DNA of 39,155 nt from contig JAGRPB010000031.1 of the NCBI GenBank assembly GCA_020439945.1, positions 1-39,155 on the forward strand, given 5' to 3'. A program made the translations under genes and the position numbers. The DNA is from Verrucomicrobiia bacterium. GTDB lineage: Bacteria > Verrucomicrobiota > Verrucomicrobiia > Verrucomicrobiales > DEV007. Under the pieces are notes generated by a model, which saw only the letters and a program-made list of their open reading frames with translations, was not told where the DNA came from and made no database searches. This document shows, in pieces, positions 1 through 10,125 of the stretch (position 1 is its first letter; every line of letters begins with the position of its first letter).

Positions 1-519
1 AGCCTGAAGCAGGTGGAAAACCTTCATCTCGCCAGCATTCTGGAGAATGCGAACTGGGCACCGACTCACGGGATGACGGAACCGTGGCGCTTCTTCGTTT
101 TCACCGGCGACAGCCGCCAGCGGCTCGGCGAATTTCTCCAAGCCGCCTACGATCGGATCACGCCGTCCGAAGAGGTGCGATCGGATAAACGGGAAAAGCT
201 GGCCAAACAGCCGCTGATGGCCCCGGCGGTGATCGCCATCGGGATGGAACGCGATCCGAAGAACAAGATCCCGGAGATCGAGGAAATCGAGGCGGTGGCC
301 TGCGCGGTGCAGAACATGCACCTCACCGCCTCCGCGATCGGGATGGCGGCGTTCTGGTCGTCACCACCGGTCAGCTACAGCGACGAGGTTCGTGAATGGC
401 TGGGACTGTCACCCGGAGGCAAATGCCTGGGGTTTTTCTACCTCGGCTGGCCGAAATCGGAGGACTGGCCCATCGGTGCGCGAGGTGATGTGGCGAAGAA
501 AATCGTGTTTCATCACTGA
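1..519 (+). CDS. Nitroreductase family protein, 5' end cut by window edge
   Basis: FMN-dependent NAD(P)H nitroreductases reduce nitro compounds, quinones or related substrates in the cytoplasm. The motif ANWAPTHGMTEPWRFFVF is typical of the N-terminal FMN-binding region, and the later stretch AVQNMHLTASAIGMAAFW and the C-terminal LGFFYLGWP are also family hallmarks. A GTG at 13 would open a 168-residue protein, but the frame is open back to base 1 (S-L-K-Q precedes it). Relatives have about 15-25 more residues before this motif, so the true start is almost certainly outside the window. The natural substrate cannot be told from sequence. The following gene lies 47 bp downstream on the same strand and may be co-transcribed. 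Confidence 0.88.
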   Translation, partial: SLKQVENLHLASILENANWAPTHGMTEPWRFFVFTGDSRQRLGEFLQAAYDRITPSEEVRSDKREKLAKQPLMAPAVIAIGMERDPKNKIPEIEEIEAVACAVQNMHLTASAIGMAAFWSSPPVSYSDEVREWLGLSPGGKCLGFFYLGWPKSEDWPIGARGDVAKKIVFHH

Positions 520-566
520 ATAAAGGGGTGAGGATCGGGGATTGAGAATCGAGAAATTTCGCGACC

Positions 567-1130
567 ATGCTGTTAGCTGCTGTCAAAGACTGGTTCGATT
601 GGTTCCCCGGAGCGGAGACGTTGACGGTTTTGAAATGGACGCTGGTGATTCTCCTCATCGTCACCGGGTTCATCGGGACGTTTTTGCCGATCCTGCCGGG
701 AACGACGCTGATTTTCGTCGGCACGTTGGCTCATTATTTCCTGATGGGGATGCAGGCGGAGAGCCGACTGACCTGGCAGAGCCTGGTGGTGATCGGCATA
801 CTCTGGGCGCTTTCCATCGTGGTCGACTGGCTCAGCGGCGCCATGGGTGCGAAGTGGTTCGGCTCCAGCAAGTACGGCATCTGGGGCGCGCTGATCGGGG
901 GCGTTGTCGGGGCGATTTTCTTCAACCTTCCGGGGCTGATCCTCGGACCGATCGTCGGGGTGTTCGTGGCGGAGATGTGGTTCGCGAAAAAGGAGTGGAA
1001 GCCGGCGGCGAACTCGACCGTCGGCACCGTGGTGGGCGGGCTCGCCGGCGTGGTCGCCAAGATGCTCCTAGCCATGGCGATGATCCTCTGGTACGCGGCG
1101 GATGTTTTTTTCCTCAATCCGACTCACTGA
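567..1130 (+). CDS. DUF456 family membrane protein
   Basis: This is a 187-residue inner-membrane protein. It starts with a short amphipathic stretch, then a hydrophobic segment at about 23-47 (VILLIVTGFIGTFLPILPGT) with the P-x-L-P-G-T motif characteristic of DUF456. Further membrane segments lie at about 50-61, 75-90, 104-140 and 155-182, with glycine-rich GxxxG-type packing (GALIGGVVGAIFF). DUF456 proteins have no firmly assigned function, so none is claimed here. ATG 567 gives a sensible N-terminus. A longer overlapping frame from 542 is rejected because it runs into the RNase P RNA gene and has no membrane or domain signal. RNase P RNA starts about 38 bp after the stop. Confidence 0.85.
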   Translation: MLLAAVKDWFDWFPGAETLTVLKWTLVILLIVTGFIGTFLPILPGTTLIFVGTLAHYFLMGMQAESRLTWQSLVVIGILWALSIVVDWLSGAMGAKWFGSSKYGIWGALIGGVVGAIFFNLPGLILGPIVGVFVAEMWFAKKEWKPAANSTVGTVVGGLAGVVAKMLLAMAMILWYAADVFFLNPTH

Positions 1131-1167
1131 ACTCGTTGGCAAGCCCCCGCAGCGAGCGTATCTTCGC

Positions 1168-1617
1168 GGTGCGAAGGCTGGTCGGAGATGATCGCTGGGG
1201 TGGTCCCGTATCGGGGATCGGCTCCAGAGGAAAGTCCGGACACCGCAAGGCAATGTGCCTCGTGAAAACGGGGGCGATGGAGGGCGAAAGCCGCCATCGA
1301 CGGAGAGTGTCGCAGAAAACAAACCGCCCTCCCGCTTCGGTGGGAATCGGCAAGGGTGAAAAGGCGAGGTAAGAGCTCACCGCCCCGAGGGCAACCGAGG
1401 GGGCACGACAAACCCCGCGTGGTGCAAGACAGAACAGGGCAAAGTCCGGGCCGCCTGTCCGGTTTCGCTTCGGCGGAATAAGCCCGGGTATTAGTCGCAC
1501 CCCGAAACGCTTCGGCGGGACGGGGAGTTCCGGCTTCGGCCGGGGCTAGAAAAATGATCGTCCGCTCCGCTTCGGCGGGGCGAACAGAATCCGGCTTACG
1601 AGACCAGCCTTCGCACC
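1168..1617 (+). ncRNA. rnpB: RNase P RNA, bacterial type A
   Basis: This is the catalytic RNA of RNase P, which cleaves the 5' leader from pre-tRNA. Helix P1 is explicit: bases 1168-1183 are a perfect 16-nt reverse complement of 1602-1617. The conserved 5' core AGAGGAAAGTCCGGAC lies at 1226-1241. The conserved 3' core with ACAGAATCCGGCTTACGAGA lies at about 1584-1603, and the internal ACAGAACAGGGC-type segment is near 1429-1440. At roughly 450 nt it is longer than the usual 350-400 nt. The extra length sits in GC-rich arms, five of them capped by TTCGG (about 1337, 1470, 1510, 1531 and 1570). The exact mature ends are inferred from P1. Confidence 0.95.
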
Positions 1618-1638
1618 TGTTTTCTGAAAGATAATGAA

Positions 1639-1761
1639 ATGAACGAGCGGCGCACGATTCTCGAGTTCTGGGGGTGGTTGCTTTTGATGCTGGTCATCGC
1701 GTCGATCGCATCCCTTTCCGCGAAGCTGATTTCGTGGCTGCTTCGCTCATTCGCGGAGTGA
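1639..1761 (+). CDS. Possible 40-residue single-pass membrane protein
   Basis: An ATG 21 bp after the RNase P P1 helix opens a 40-codon frame ending in TGA at 1759-1761. The peptide begins MNERRTILEFWGWLL and is mostly hydrophobic from residue 10 to 36 (WLLLMLVIASIASLSAKLISWLL), with three arginine/glutamate-rich residues in front, as expected for a small inner-membrane protein. There is no strong Shine-Dalgarno sequence (only GAAAG upstream), no recognisable family and no neighbour on the same strand closer than tolQ. It may be a chance frame; the composition is the only support. Confidence 0.35.
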   Translation: MNERRTILEFWGWLLLMLVIASIASLSAKLISWLLRSFAE

Positions 1762-1951
1762 ATCGCGAAGAAGTGGGACGTCACGATTCAACGGGGAGAT
1801 TCGGGATTCGGCGTCGAATTTCCAGAATCAGGCGATTTGATTGAAATCACCGAAAAGACTTGATCGATTGTAAATTTGCCGGAATTTTAAAATATTTAGG
1901 GAATCTTGAATTTTCAGGGTTCAAAAGTTCAGCCTTCTCGCGCATCTCGCT
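1762..1951 (+). promoter_or_regulatory. AT-rich leader of the Tol cluster, probable promoter region
   Basis: This 190-bp gap is clearly AT-richer than its surroundings, especially 1855-1930 (for example ATTTTAAAATATTTAGG at 1884-1900). That pattern fits a promoter region for the rightward Tol genes. TAAAAT at 1888-1893 could be a -10 element, but no well-spaced -35 was found, so no specific promoter is assigned. Confidence 0.35.
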
Positions 1952-3064
1952 ATGACCCTACTCGCACTCGATCAACTCCCTCTGGCGGCCACTGGTTTCG
2001 ATTACGCGCTTCAGCAGCCGATGTTTCCCGGTAAATTCCTGCTCTGGGGCCTGTTCATGCTCTCGCTGCTCAGCTGGGGTGTGATCGTTTCCAAGGGCAT
2101 CTCGCTTTTCCGGATGAAGCGTGCTGATGAGGAGTTCGTGCGACTGTATCGGGGCGGACGGCAGCCCATGCAGTTGTTCGAACGCAATTGGGAAGACCAG
2201 CGGTCACTGCGCTGGATCATCTACGATCACGGCGCGAGAGAGGCCGCCTTCCAGATGCTGGGTTCGCCGGAACGCGACGCGACCTTTTCGGTGCGGCTGA
2301 AATCGATCGAAGGCCTCAACGCCACGCAGATGAAGGCGGTCCGCGAAGGGCTTTCCCGCGGAGAACTGGCGGCCGCGTCCCGTCTTCGCGATGGCATGCC
2401 CCTGCTCTCGGTCACTTCCCTCGGGGCTCCCTTTGTCGGGCTGCTCGGGATGGCCTGGATCCTCATGAAAACGTTTTCCATCAACGGCATGACAGGAACG
2501 CTGGCCGACGTTTCTCCGGGAGTCTCCGGCGGGCTCGCCATGCTGGTCGCCGGTCTGCTGGTTGGCGTCCCGGCGCTGATCGGACAAGTCGTGCTCGGCG
2601 CCATCTGCCGGGAACGTCTCCGGGTGCTGGGCGATTTCCGCTCGCAGTACGGACGGGCGCTCGAATTCGCTTACGCCTCGGGCCGCGAACTGCCCCCCAC
2701 CGATGCCGACGAGGAAGTGGGACTCGGAACCATCCACCACGAGCAGCCCCTGACCGCCTACGACCGCGCCAACGCCGCCAAATCGATCGAAGCCATGGAG
2801 GGCGCGGCGAATTCCCTCGAGGCTCACGCCGATTCGGAGATCTACAGCGGCGACAGCCCCTTCGTTCTCATTGACGATGCCGATCCCGAAGCGGCGGAGG
2901 ACTTCGATCGTCCCATCGCGGCATTTGCCAATCCCGACGACGATCGGCCGCCGCTCGACGAGGAAGGCTACCTGTTTCGCACGCCGTTCGCCGGGTCCGA
3001 TGACGACGAAGACGGGGTGAACCCGATCGCCCGCCAGGCGGCCGGTCAGGCGGCGATGGCCTGA
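1952..3064 (+). CDS. tolQ: MotA/TolQ/ExbB family proton channel subunit
   Basis: TolQ/ExbB proteins form the inner-membrane pentamer that uses the proton gradient to energise TolA or TonB. Three membrane segments match the family: about 28-49, 150-172 (SLGAPFVGLLGMAWILMKTF, the TolQ signature region) and 193-217 (GGLAMLVAGLLVGVPALIG). The cytoplasmic loop between segments 1 and 2 has the usual length. Unusual is a tail of about 130 residues after residue 240, very rich in Asp and Glu, which ordinary TolQ proteins (about 230 residues) lack. No TolR/ExbD partner is adjacent. A TolA-like gene starts 29 bp later and tolB follows, which favours TolQ over ExbB or MotA. The start at ATG 1952 has no clear Shine-Dalgarno sequence. 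Confidence 0.82.
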   Translation: MTLLALDQLPLAATGFDYALQQPMFPGKFLLWGLFMLSLLSWGVIVSKGISLFRMKRADEEFVRLYRGGRQPMQLFERNWEDQRSLRWIIYDHGAREAAFQMLGSPERDATFSVRLKSIEGLNATQMKAVREGLSRGELAAASRLRDGMPLLSVTSLGAPFVGLLGMAWILMKTFSINGMTGTLADVSPGVSGGLAMLVAGLLVGVPALIGQVVLGAICRERLRVLGDFRSQYGRALEFAYASGRELPPTDADEEVGLGTIHHEQPLTAYDRANAAKSIEAMEGAANSLEAHADSEIYSGDSPFVLIDDADPEAAEDFDRPIAAFANPDDDRPPLDEEGYLFRTPFAGSDDDEDGVNPIARQAAGQAAMA

Positions 3065-3093
3065 CTTTTTCTGAATATCCCCGTTACACCTCC

Positions 3094-3798
3094 ATGGACA
3101 TCCTGCGCCACCTCGACAATCCGGGAGACCTGTTCAGCAGGGTGCTCAAGAAACTGGCGCCTCGCGGCTGGAACGCGAACACGCAGTTTTTCCTGATTTT
3201 TCTCGGCATCCTCGGCGTTCACCTCTGGGCGCTGCCAACATTGATGCGTTCCGCCGGAATGACCGAACCCGGAGATCTCCAAGGCTATTTTACGAGCGGT
3301 CACCAAAGTGACCAGACGGACGTGGCCGACCGCGGAACTGACGAGGCAAAAACGTCCGCCGAGACAAAACCCGAGCCGGCCAAGAGCGAGAAGCTCATCA
3401 AGGAAACCCTCGTTTTGACCGACCCACCACTGGTCGCTTCACCGATTGAGGCCGAAACCGCGCCGGAAACGGAAGAGTCCGCTCCTCCCGCCGGCGAAAC
3501 CAGGGAGAAATCCGAGCCAACCGAGGTGGCCGACCAGACGCCCGCCGAAAAGTTGGATCCGATTTCCGATCCACTGGAAAACGGGAAGGAAAAAGTCGAA
3601 GCCGAAGCGCCGCCTTCCGTCGCCTCGACGAAGCCGCGCGCGCAACCGATCGAAGCGGAGGAAAAAGCCGCCGAAGTGGCCACCACCCGCAGGGAACCCA
3701 CCTTGAGCGACCTCGTCACCGAAGCGAACGCGATCGGTCCCCCGGCGCCGGAAGAGAATGGCCTGCCGCGGATCCGGGCGTTCCGCTCCCTCCACTAG
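3094..3798 (+). CDS. TolA/TonB-like single-pass membrane protein with low-complexity periplasmic arm
   Basis: This 234-residue protein has an N-terminal cytoplasmic stretch of about 28 residues, one membrane segment at about 30-50 (TQFFLIFLGILGVHLWALPT), and then a long arm rich in Glu, Pro, Lys and Ala (about 75-205) that should span the periplasm. It sits between tolQ and tolB, where tolR-tolA usually lie, so a role as energy transducer is inferred from position and architecture. It does not show the ExbD/TolR pattern, nor a recognisable TolA or TonB C-terminal domain: it ends after about 30 non-repetitive residues (LVTEANAIGPPAPEENGLPR). It may be a divergent TolA, or an unrelated envelope tether. 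Confidence 0.5.
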   Translation: MDILRHLDNPGDLFSRVLKKLAPRGWNANTQFFLIFLGILGVHLWALPTLMRSAGMTEPGDLQGYFTSGHQSDQTDVADRGTDEAKTSAETKPEPAKSEKLIKETLVLTDPPLVASPIEAETAPETEESAPPAGETREKSEPTEVADQTPAEKLDPISDPLENGKEKVEAEAPPSVASTKPRAQPIEAEEKAAEVATTRREPTLSDLVTEANAIGPPAPEENGLPRIRAFRSLH

Positions 3799-3894
3799 TC
3801 CTCCCCGCGGTCACTCGGCGCGATTTCGCGGGCGGCCGATCCCTTTTTCCAACCCCTTCCCCCACCGCTGAGAAACTAACGATTTTATTGTGAC

Positions 3895-5046
3895 ATGAAT
3901 CGAATTTCGCTCGTACTTCCGGCAATCGTCCTCGCCAGTTTTGTCACTCCCCTCCACCACGCCGAAGCCCAGCAGGCCCTGCCGCTGACCGTCCAGAGAT
4001 TCGAGGGCGAGGGCGGCGACAAAGCCACAAATCTGCTCGGCCAGTTGCTGGAGCGCATCAGTCCGTTCGCGTTGAAGCCCGCTTCCGGTGCCCCGGTGGT
4101 GACGGGAACGATCGGTGAGGGATATCTCGAGGGCCGACTCGCCAGCGGCGACGGGCACGAATTGTTCGCCCGCAAGTATGCCCGCGGCAGCCTGCCGGCC
4201 GACCTGAGACAACTCGCCGACGACATCATCCTGACGCTCACCAAGCGGCCCGGGATTGCTACCAGTCAGATCGCCTTTTCATTCAGCCAATCGGGCAAAC
4301 CCTACCAGATCTACGCCTGCGATTTTGACGGGGGGAATCTCCGCCAACTCACCGAGAGCGCCGGATCCCATGTGGCGCCCGCACTGAGCCCCGATGGCAG
4401 TCAACTCGCCAACGTGCTGCTGCAGGCGGGCGACCGCGGAATCGTTCAGTTGGTCGATCTGAGGAAGGGCACACCGTCGGCTTTGAGGATGAATGCCGCG
4501 GCACGAATCGAAACCGCCTTCTCACCCGACGGGAAACACCTCGCCCTCGCCATGAGTGAGGACGGAGGTGCCAACAGTGAGCTGTTCCTGGTGAAGCTGC
4601 CCCGGGGAAAGCCAACCGCGTTGACTTCGACCCCTGTTCCGGAATCGTCCCCGTCCTGGGCACCCGACGGAAAACGCCTCGTCTTTTCCGCCCCGCCCGC
4701 CCCCGGTCGATCCGATCTCTTCATCCTCGATGTTCGCGGAAAATCCTCCACGCCACTCCCGACCGGTAAAGCCGTTTCCATCGATCCCGCCTGGTCGCCT
4801 GACGGGAGCCAGATCGCTTTCGTCTCCGTTTCCGGAAGCACCCGGACGATCTGCCTGCGCAATCTGCAGAGCGGCCAGACGCGGAACCTGACCTCCGGTA
4901 GTCAGCCGGTCTGGGGTGCCGACTCTCGTCACCTGCTCTTCGTTTCCGCCAACGGCGGGCTTTCCCTGATTCGCACCGACAATGGGAAGACCAGTCCCGT
5001 GATTACCGGCGGTGGTCGTGTGGTCGACCCGACTTGGACTCGCTGA
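3895..5046 (+). CDS. tolB: TolB-like periplasmic beta-propeller protein
   Basis: TolB is the periplasmic beta-propeller of the Tol-Pal system, which keeps the outer membrane attached during division. The 383-residue product has a signal peptide (residues 1-25, cleavage likely after AEA before QQ). It has a short N-terminal domain typical of TolB (about 30-115) and then PD40/WD40-like repeats with recurring SPDGSQLA, SPDGKHLA, APDGKRLVF and SPDGSQIAF. The stretch IAFSFSQSGKPYQIYACDFDGG matches the TolB entry into the propeller. It is about 45 residues shorter than the E. coli protein. No pal gene follows within the window, so the cluster is incomplete here. Confidence 0.82.
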   Translation: MNRISLVLPAIVLASFVTPLHHAEAQQALPLTVQRFEGEGGDKATNLLGQLLERISPFALKPASGAPVVTGTIGEGYLEGRLASGDGHELFARKYARGSLPADLRQLADDIILTLTKRPGIATSQIAFSFSQSGKPYQIYACDFDGGNLRQLTESAGSHVAPALSPDGSQLANVLLQAGDRGIVQLVDLRKGTPSALRMNAAARIETAFSPDGKHLALAMSEDGGANSELFLVKLPRGKPTALTSTPVPESSPSWAPDGKRLVFSAPPAPGRSDLFILDVRGKSSTPLPTGKAVSIDPAWSPDGSQIAFVSVSGSTRTICLRNLQSGQTRNLTSGSQPVWGADSRHLLFVSANGGLSLIRTDNGKTSPVITGGGRVVDPTWTR

Positions 5047-5096
5047 AGGGAGATTCCGGCTGACATTGCCGGGAAATCCTGCTAGTCCTTCACGGA

Positions 5097-5555
5097 ATGA
5101 AACTGCAACCCGGCGGCTCTCAAGGCGGAGAAGTGAAGTTCCTCATCGGCCTGCTTCTCACTGCGGTCGGGCTTTGGTTTTTCTTCGATTCGGTCCATTT
5201 CACCACCGCCCAGCACGGCTGGATTTCCGGTGCCTTGCGCGGGCATCGCGGAGCCGGAGCGAACGGCGCCGGCGGAATGGGACTCGGCCAGACGACCTCG
5301 ATGGGCATCGTCCTCGTCCCGTTATTCATTGGCGTCGTTGCTCTCTTTTTCGACGCCAAACGTCCCTGGGCCTGGTTTGTCACTATTCTGGGCATCGCCA
5401 TCCTCGTGGTGGAAATCGTGAGCCGTTTCCGTCCCCAGTTTCAGGTCAAAGGCACTCACGCCATCCTCATGCTCGTCCTCATCGCCGGCGGCCTCGGCCT
5501 GATGCTCCGCGCTTACGTGGAAGACCGAAAGTCCGGGGCACCCAAAGGCCCCTGA
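5097..5555 (+). CDS. Small membrane protein, unknown family
   Basis: This 152-residue protein has hydrophobic segments at about 15-30, 64-80, 84-105 and 121-139 and a glycine-rich linker (HRGAGANGAGGMGLGQ) between the first two. I do not recognise a family. It lies 50 bp after tolB on the same strand and ends 164 bp before leuS. The high content of glycine and hydrophobic residues argues for an inner-membrane protein. Function is unknown. Confidence 0.65.
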   Translation: MKLQPGGSQGGEVKFLIGLLLTAVGLWFFFDSVHFTTAQHGWISGALRGHRGAGANGAGGMGLGQTTSMGIVLVPLFIGVVALFFDAKRPWAWFVTILGIAILVVEIVSRFRPQFQVKGTHAILMLVLIAGGLGLMLRAYVEDRKSGAPKGP

Positions 5556-5719
5556 TCCATCCGAGAAAGCGGAAAAGAGTGCCTCAGCCGCAAGCGGGTT
5601 TCTTTCTTCGGTTCCCGAAGTTCAAATGACCCGACCTTGGCCCGGTCGCTTCGCTGGTTGCGGCGGGCGGCTTTCCCCGTAAACTCCTCGCTCTCACTCC
5701 CTCAACTGAGAGCGAAAAA

Positions 5720-8308
<2,589 letters not shown>

Positions 8309-8312
8309 GACC

Positions 8313-8405
8313 ATTGTGACACCGGCATCCCTGCCGGTGACATTTGGGTTTGGCGGCGAAGCCGCGTTGTATCTATAGCACCGGCAGGGATGCCGGTGTC
8401 ACAAT
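8313..8405. repeat. REPIN, family A (copy 1)
   Basis: Two REP sequences face each other. The left arm starts at 8313 with ATTGTGACACCGGCATCC and the right arm is its exact reverse complement ending at 8405. Each arm contains its own hairpin (CACCGGCATCCCTGCCGGTG). The middle holds a further stem GCGGC-GAA-GCCGC. It lies between the leuS stop and the RAYT stop codon, which begins 2 bp away. Confidence 0.93.
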
Positions 8406-8406
8406 A

Positions 8407-9036
8407 TCATGATTCTCCGCGACTCCAGAGGGAGTACTCGCAGGGCTCCAATCCAGCGGCCATCGGGTTCTCCGCGATGTATTTTCGGAACCTCTCCAGT
8501 TGTTCCACGCTGCGAACCAAGTGATCGAACCGCTCGTCCATCCAGAGCGTTCCTTTTCTCCCTTGGATACGATTGATCTGATTGGCAGAAAAACTCTTCC
8601 AAGAGTGGAGCAGCTGACCAAGTCGCCACGGATGGTTGGGCTTCACGAGCATATGGACGTGATTAGGCATCACCACGAAAGTATCGAGTTCGTAGCGATC
8701 CTGATCGAAATGAGCCAAAGCATCGGTCAGGATCTTCCGGAGCGACGGGTTCCGAAGCCAACAAGCACCGTATCCGCGATCACTCCAACGCTCGATCCGG
8801 TCTAGAAATCGTTCCTGATACTCCCTCCATTCTTCGGGTGACCAAGGTTCCTCGTGACCTTCCATCCACTCGTCCCGCTCAGCATGCCAATCGGCAAGTT
8901 TGGAAGCCGGGATAGAGTCACCAAGTCGGAAGGTGACGAATTGCGTGCATCCTGACTGTTCCCAATGTGGCAGATTCCTCCGAGTGCGGCTGGTCGTCAG
9001 ATGATCCTTGGGATCGAAAGGTAAAAACGACGACAT
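8407..9036 (-). CDS. REP-associated tyrosine transposase (RAYT), Y1/IS200-like
   Basis: RAYTs are single-copy, domesticated relatives of IS200/IS605 transposases that recognise REP hairpins and are thought to mobilise them. The 209-residue product has the HUH motif HVH at about 126-128 (in VVMPNHVHMLV) and the catalytic tyrosine at about 186 (KYIAENPMAAGL). WMDERFDHLVRS lies between them, as in Transposase_17 proteins. The open frame extends to 9135, but its first 33 codons are read from the adjoining REPIN. ATG 9036 just inside the REPIN is therefore the likely start. The gene is boxed by family A REPINs on both sides, the classic RAYT arrangement. It looks intact and probably functional. 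Confidence 0.93.
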   Translation of the reverse strand: MSSFLPFDPKDHLTTSRTRRNLPHWEQSGCTQFVTFRLGDSIPASKLADWHAERDEWMEGHEEPWSPEEWREYQERFLDRIERWSDRGYGACWLRNPSLRKILTDALAHFDQDRYELDTFVVMPNHVHMLVKPNHPWRLGQLLHSWKSFSANQINRIQGRKGTLWMDERFDHLVRSVEQLERFRKYIAENPMAAGLEPCEYSLWSRGES

Positions 9037-9044
9037 CAGCACCC

Positions 9045-9136
9045 ATTGTGACACCGGCATCCCTGCCGGTGATATTTCTGATTTGGCGGCGAAGCCGCGT
9101 TTTATCCGAAGCACCGGCAGGGATGCCGGTGTCACA
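9045..9136. repeat. REPIN, family A (copy 2)
   Basis: Same family as the copy at 8313: inverted arms with the hairpin CACCGGCATCCCTGCCGGTG and a central GCGGC-GAA-GCCGC stem. The two copies differ mainly in the central loop (GATATTTCTGATT against GACATTTGGGTT). This copy touches the stop codon of the DUF1802 gene (9137) and lies 8 bp upstream of the chosen RAYT start. Confidence 0.93.
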
Positions 9137-9688
9137 CTATCCTACTTCCTCCGCTCTCGCCAGCAGCCCGGCGAGATCCGGATGCTCGTCACCGGGGAGA
9201 CCGATCCAGGAGCGGCAGCCACCGAAACCCTTGCGATCTTTCAACACCCATGGCTCGGGGAGACGCCAGACTTTGAGCCGCGCCAGGCCGATGCCCTTTT
9301 CCTCGTCGCCCCATTCGTAGCGATCGCGAATGACCTGCTCGGTCCAGATGTGCTCGGGCGCCAGCGACATGATCTCGTCCCAATCGGTCAGGTGACGCGT
9401 CTCGATGGTCTCGGCGAACAAGCGGATCTCGATCTCCTCGCCTCCGGCCCGCTCGGGACGAAAAGTGCGGGGATTTCCTTCGGCGTCCGGCTTCACCTGT
9501 GCGGATTGCTCGTGGAAAAAAGTCGGGAACAGGAAGAATCGATCGTGCAACCACTGGAACCCGTGTTTCCCCTCGGAAATGCCGCCCTTGCGCAGGATGA
9601 TCGATTGCTCGCCGCTCTCAAGCGCGTCGCAGATGACCTGCCATTCCTTGAAAGCGAAGGGTTTGAAGTCGGGAGAAACGTCGGGCAT
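9137..9688 (-). CDS. DUF1802 family protein
   Basis: The 183-residue cytoplasmic protein contains the DUF1802 signature near the N-terminus: FKEWQVICDALESGEQSIIL followed by RKGGI and then FFLFPTFFHEQ. The rest includes the expected TRHLTDWDEI region. DUF1802 has no established biochemical role and no catalytic residues can be assigned. It lies 19 bp after the membrane protein gene in the same direction, so it is probably the last gene of a three-gene unit with DUF6807. The stop codon abuts the REPIN. Confidence 0.8.
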   Translation of the reverse strand: MPDVSPDFKPFAFKEWQVICDALESGEQSIILRKGGISEGKHGFQWLHDRFFLFPTFFHEQSAQVKPDAEGNPRTFRPERAGGEEIEIRLFAETIETRHLTDWDEIMSLAPEHIWTEQVIRDRYEWGDEEKGIGLARLKVWRLPEPWVLKDRKGFGGCRSWIGLPGDEHPDLAGLLARAEEVG

Positions 9689-9707
9689 GGGAAAAAGAGT
9701 TCAACGA

Positions 9708-10121
9708 TCAGTTCCCCGACCGAACGCGATTCCACCAGTCTTTCAAGCCGGGATTGAAACGTTGCCAGCCGACGCCGTGGTAGCTCGGTTTCCGGGTTTC
9801 CAGGGCGATCAGGATCGCGGCAATCGCCAGGCTCAGCCCGAATGCCAAAGACCACGCGAACACGGGTCGCGTCGAGAGCATCGCCCACGTCGCCAACCCA
9901 AAAAACGCCGCCGCCCAGATCAACTCGGGCGCCCGGGCGATGCGGAACACGTTGCAGAATAGAAAGAAATGACCCACCACGAAGGCAACCACCACGGCCG
10001 CCAGCGGCAGCCAGAAAATGGCGACCCCGATCGCGGTCAAAGCGCCCACGATCAGGATCGTCGCATCGAAGCCGGAGAACCGGAAGCCCGGCTGAAAATC
10101 GGGATCGTCTTCCGGTTTCAC
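9708..10121 (-). CDS. Small membrane protein, unknown family
   Basis: This 137-residue protein has a polar N-terminus (KPEDDPDFQPGFRFSGFD) and then hydrophobic segments at about 20-36, 39-57, 66-82 and 86-105. It ends in a charged tail (GVGWQRFNPGLKDWWNRVRSG). I do not recognise a family. Its start lies 4 bp after the DUF6807 stop, which implies co-transcription and possible translational coupling with that gene. Confidence 0.65.
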   Translation of the reverse strand: MKPEDDPDFQPGFRFSGFDATILIVGALTAIGVAIFWLPLAAVVVAFVVGHFFLFCNVFRIARAPELIWAAAFFGLATWAMLSTRPVFAWSLAFGLSLAIAAILIALETRKPSYHGVGWQRFNPGLKDWWNRVRSGN

Positions 10122-10125
10122 CCGC

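Noticed and set aside
542..1372. 276-codon plus-strand frame overlapping DUF456 and rnpB
   Set aside because: Arg/Gly-rich translation with no domain; it is an out-of-frame shadow that runs into the RNase P RNA core.
9037..9135. N-terminal 33-codon extension of the RAYT
   Set aside because: Encoded by the REPIN (MTPASLPV... SPAGMPVSQ); the same peptide pattern appears in front of the sulfatase, showing it is repeat-derived.
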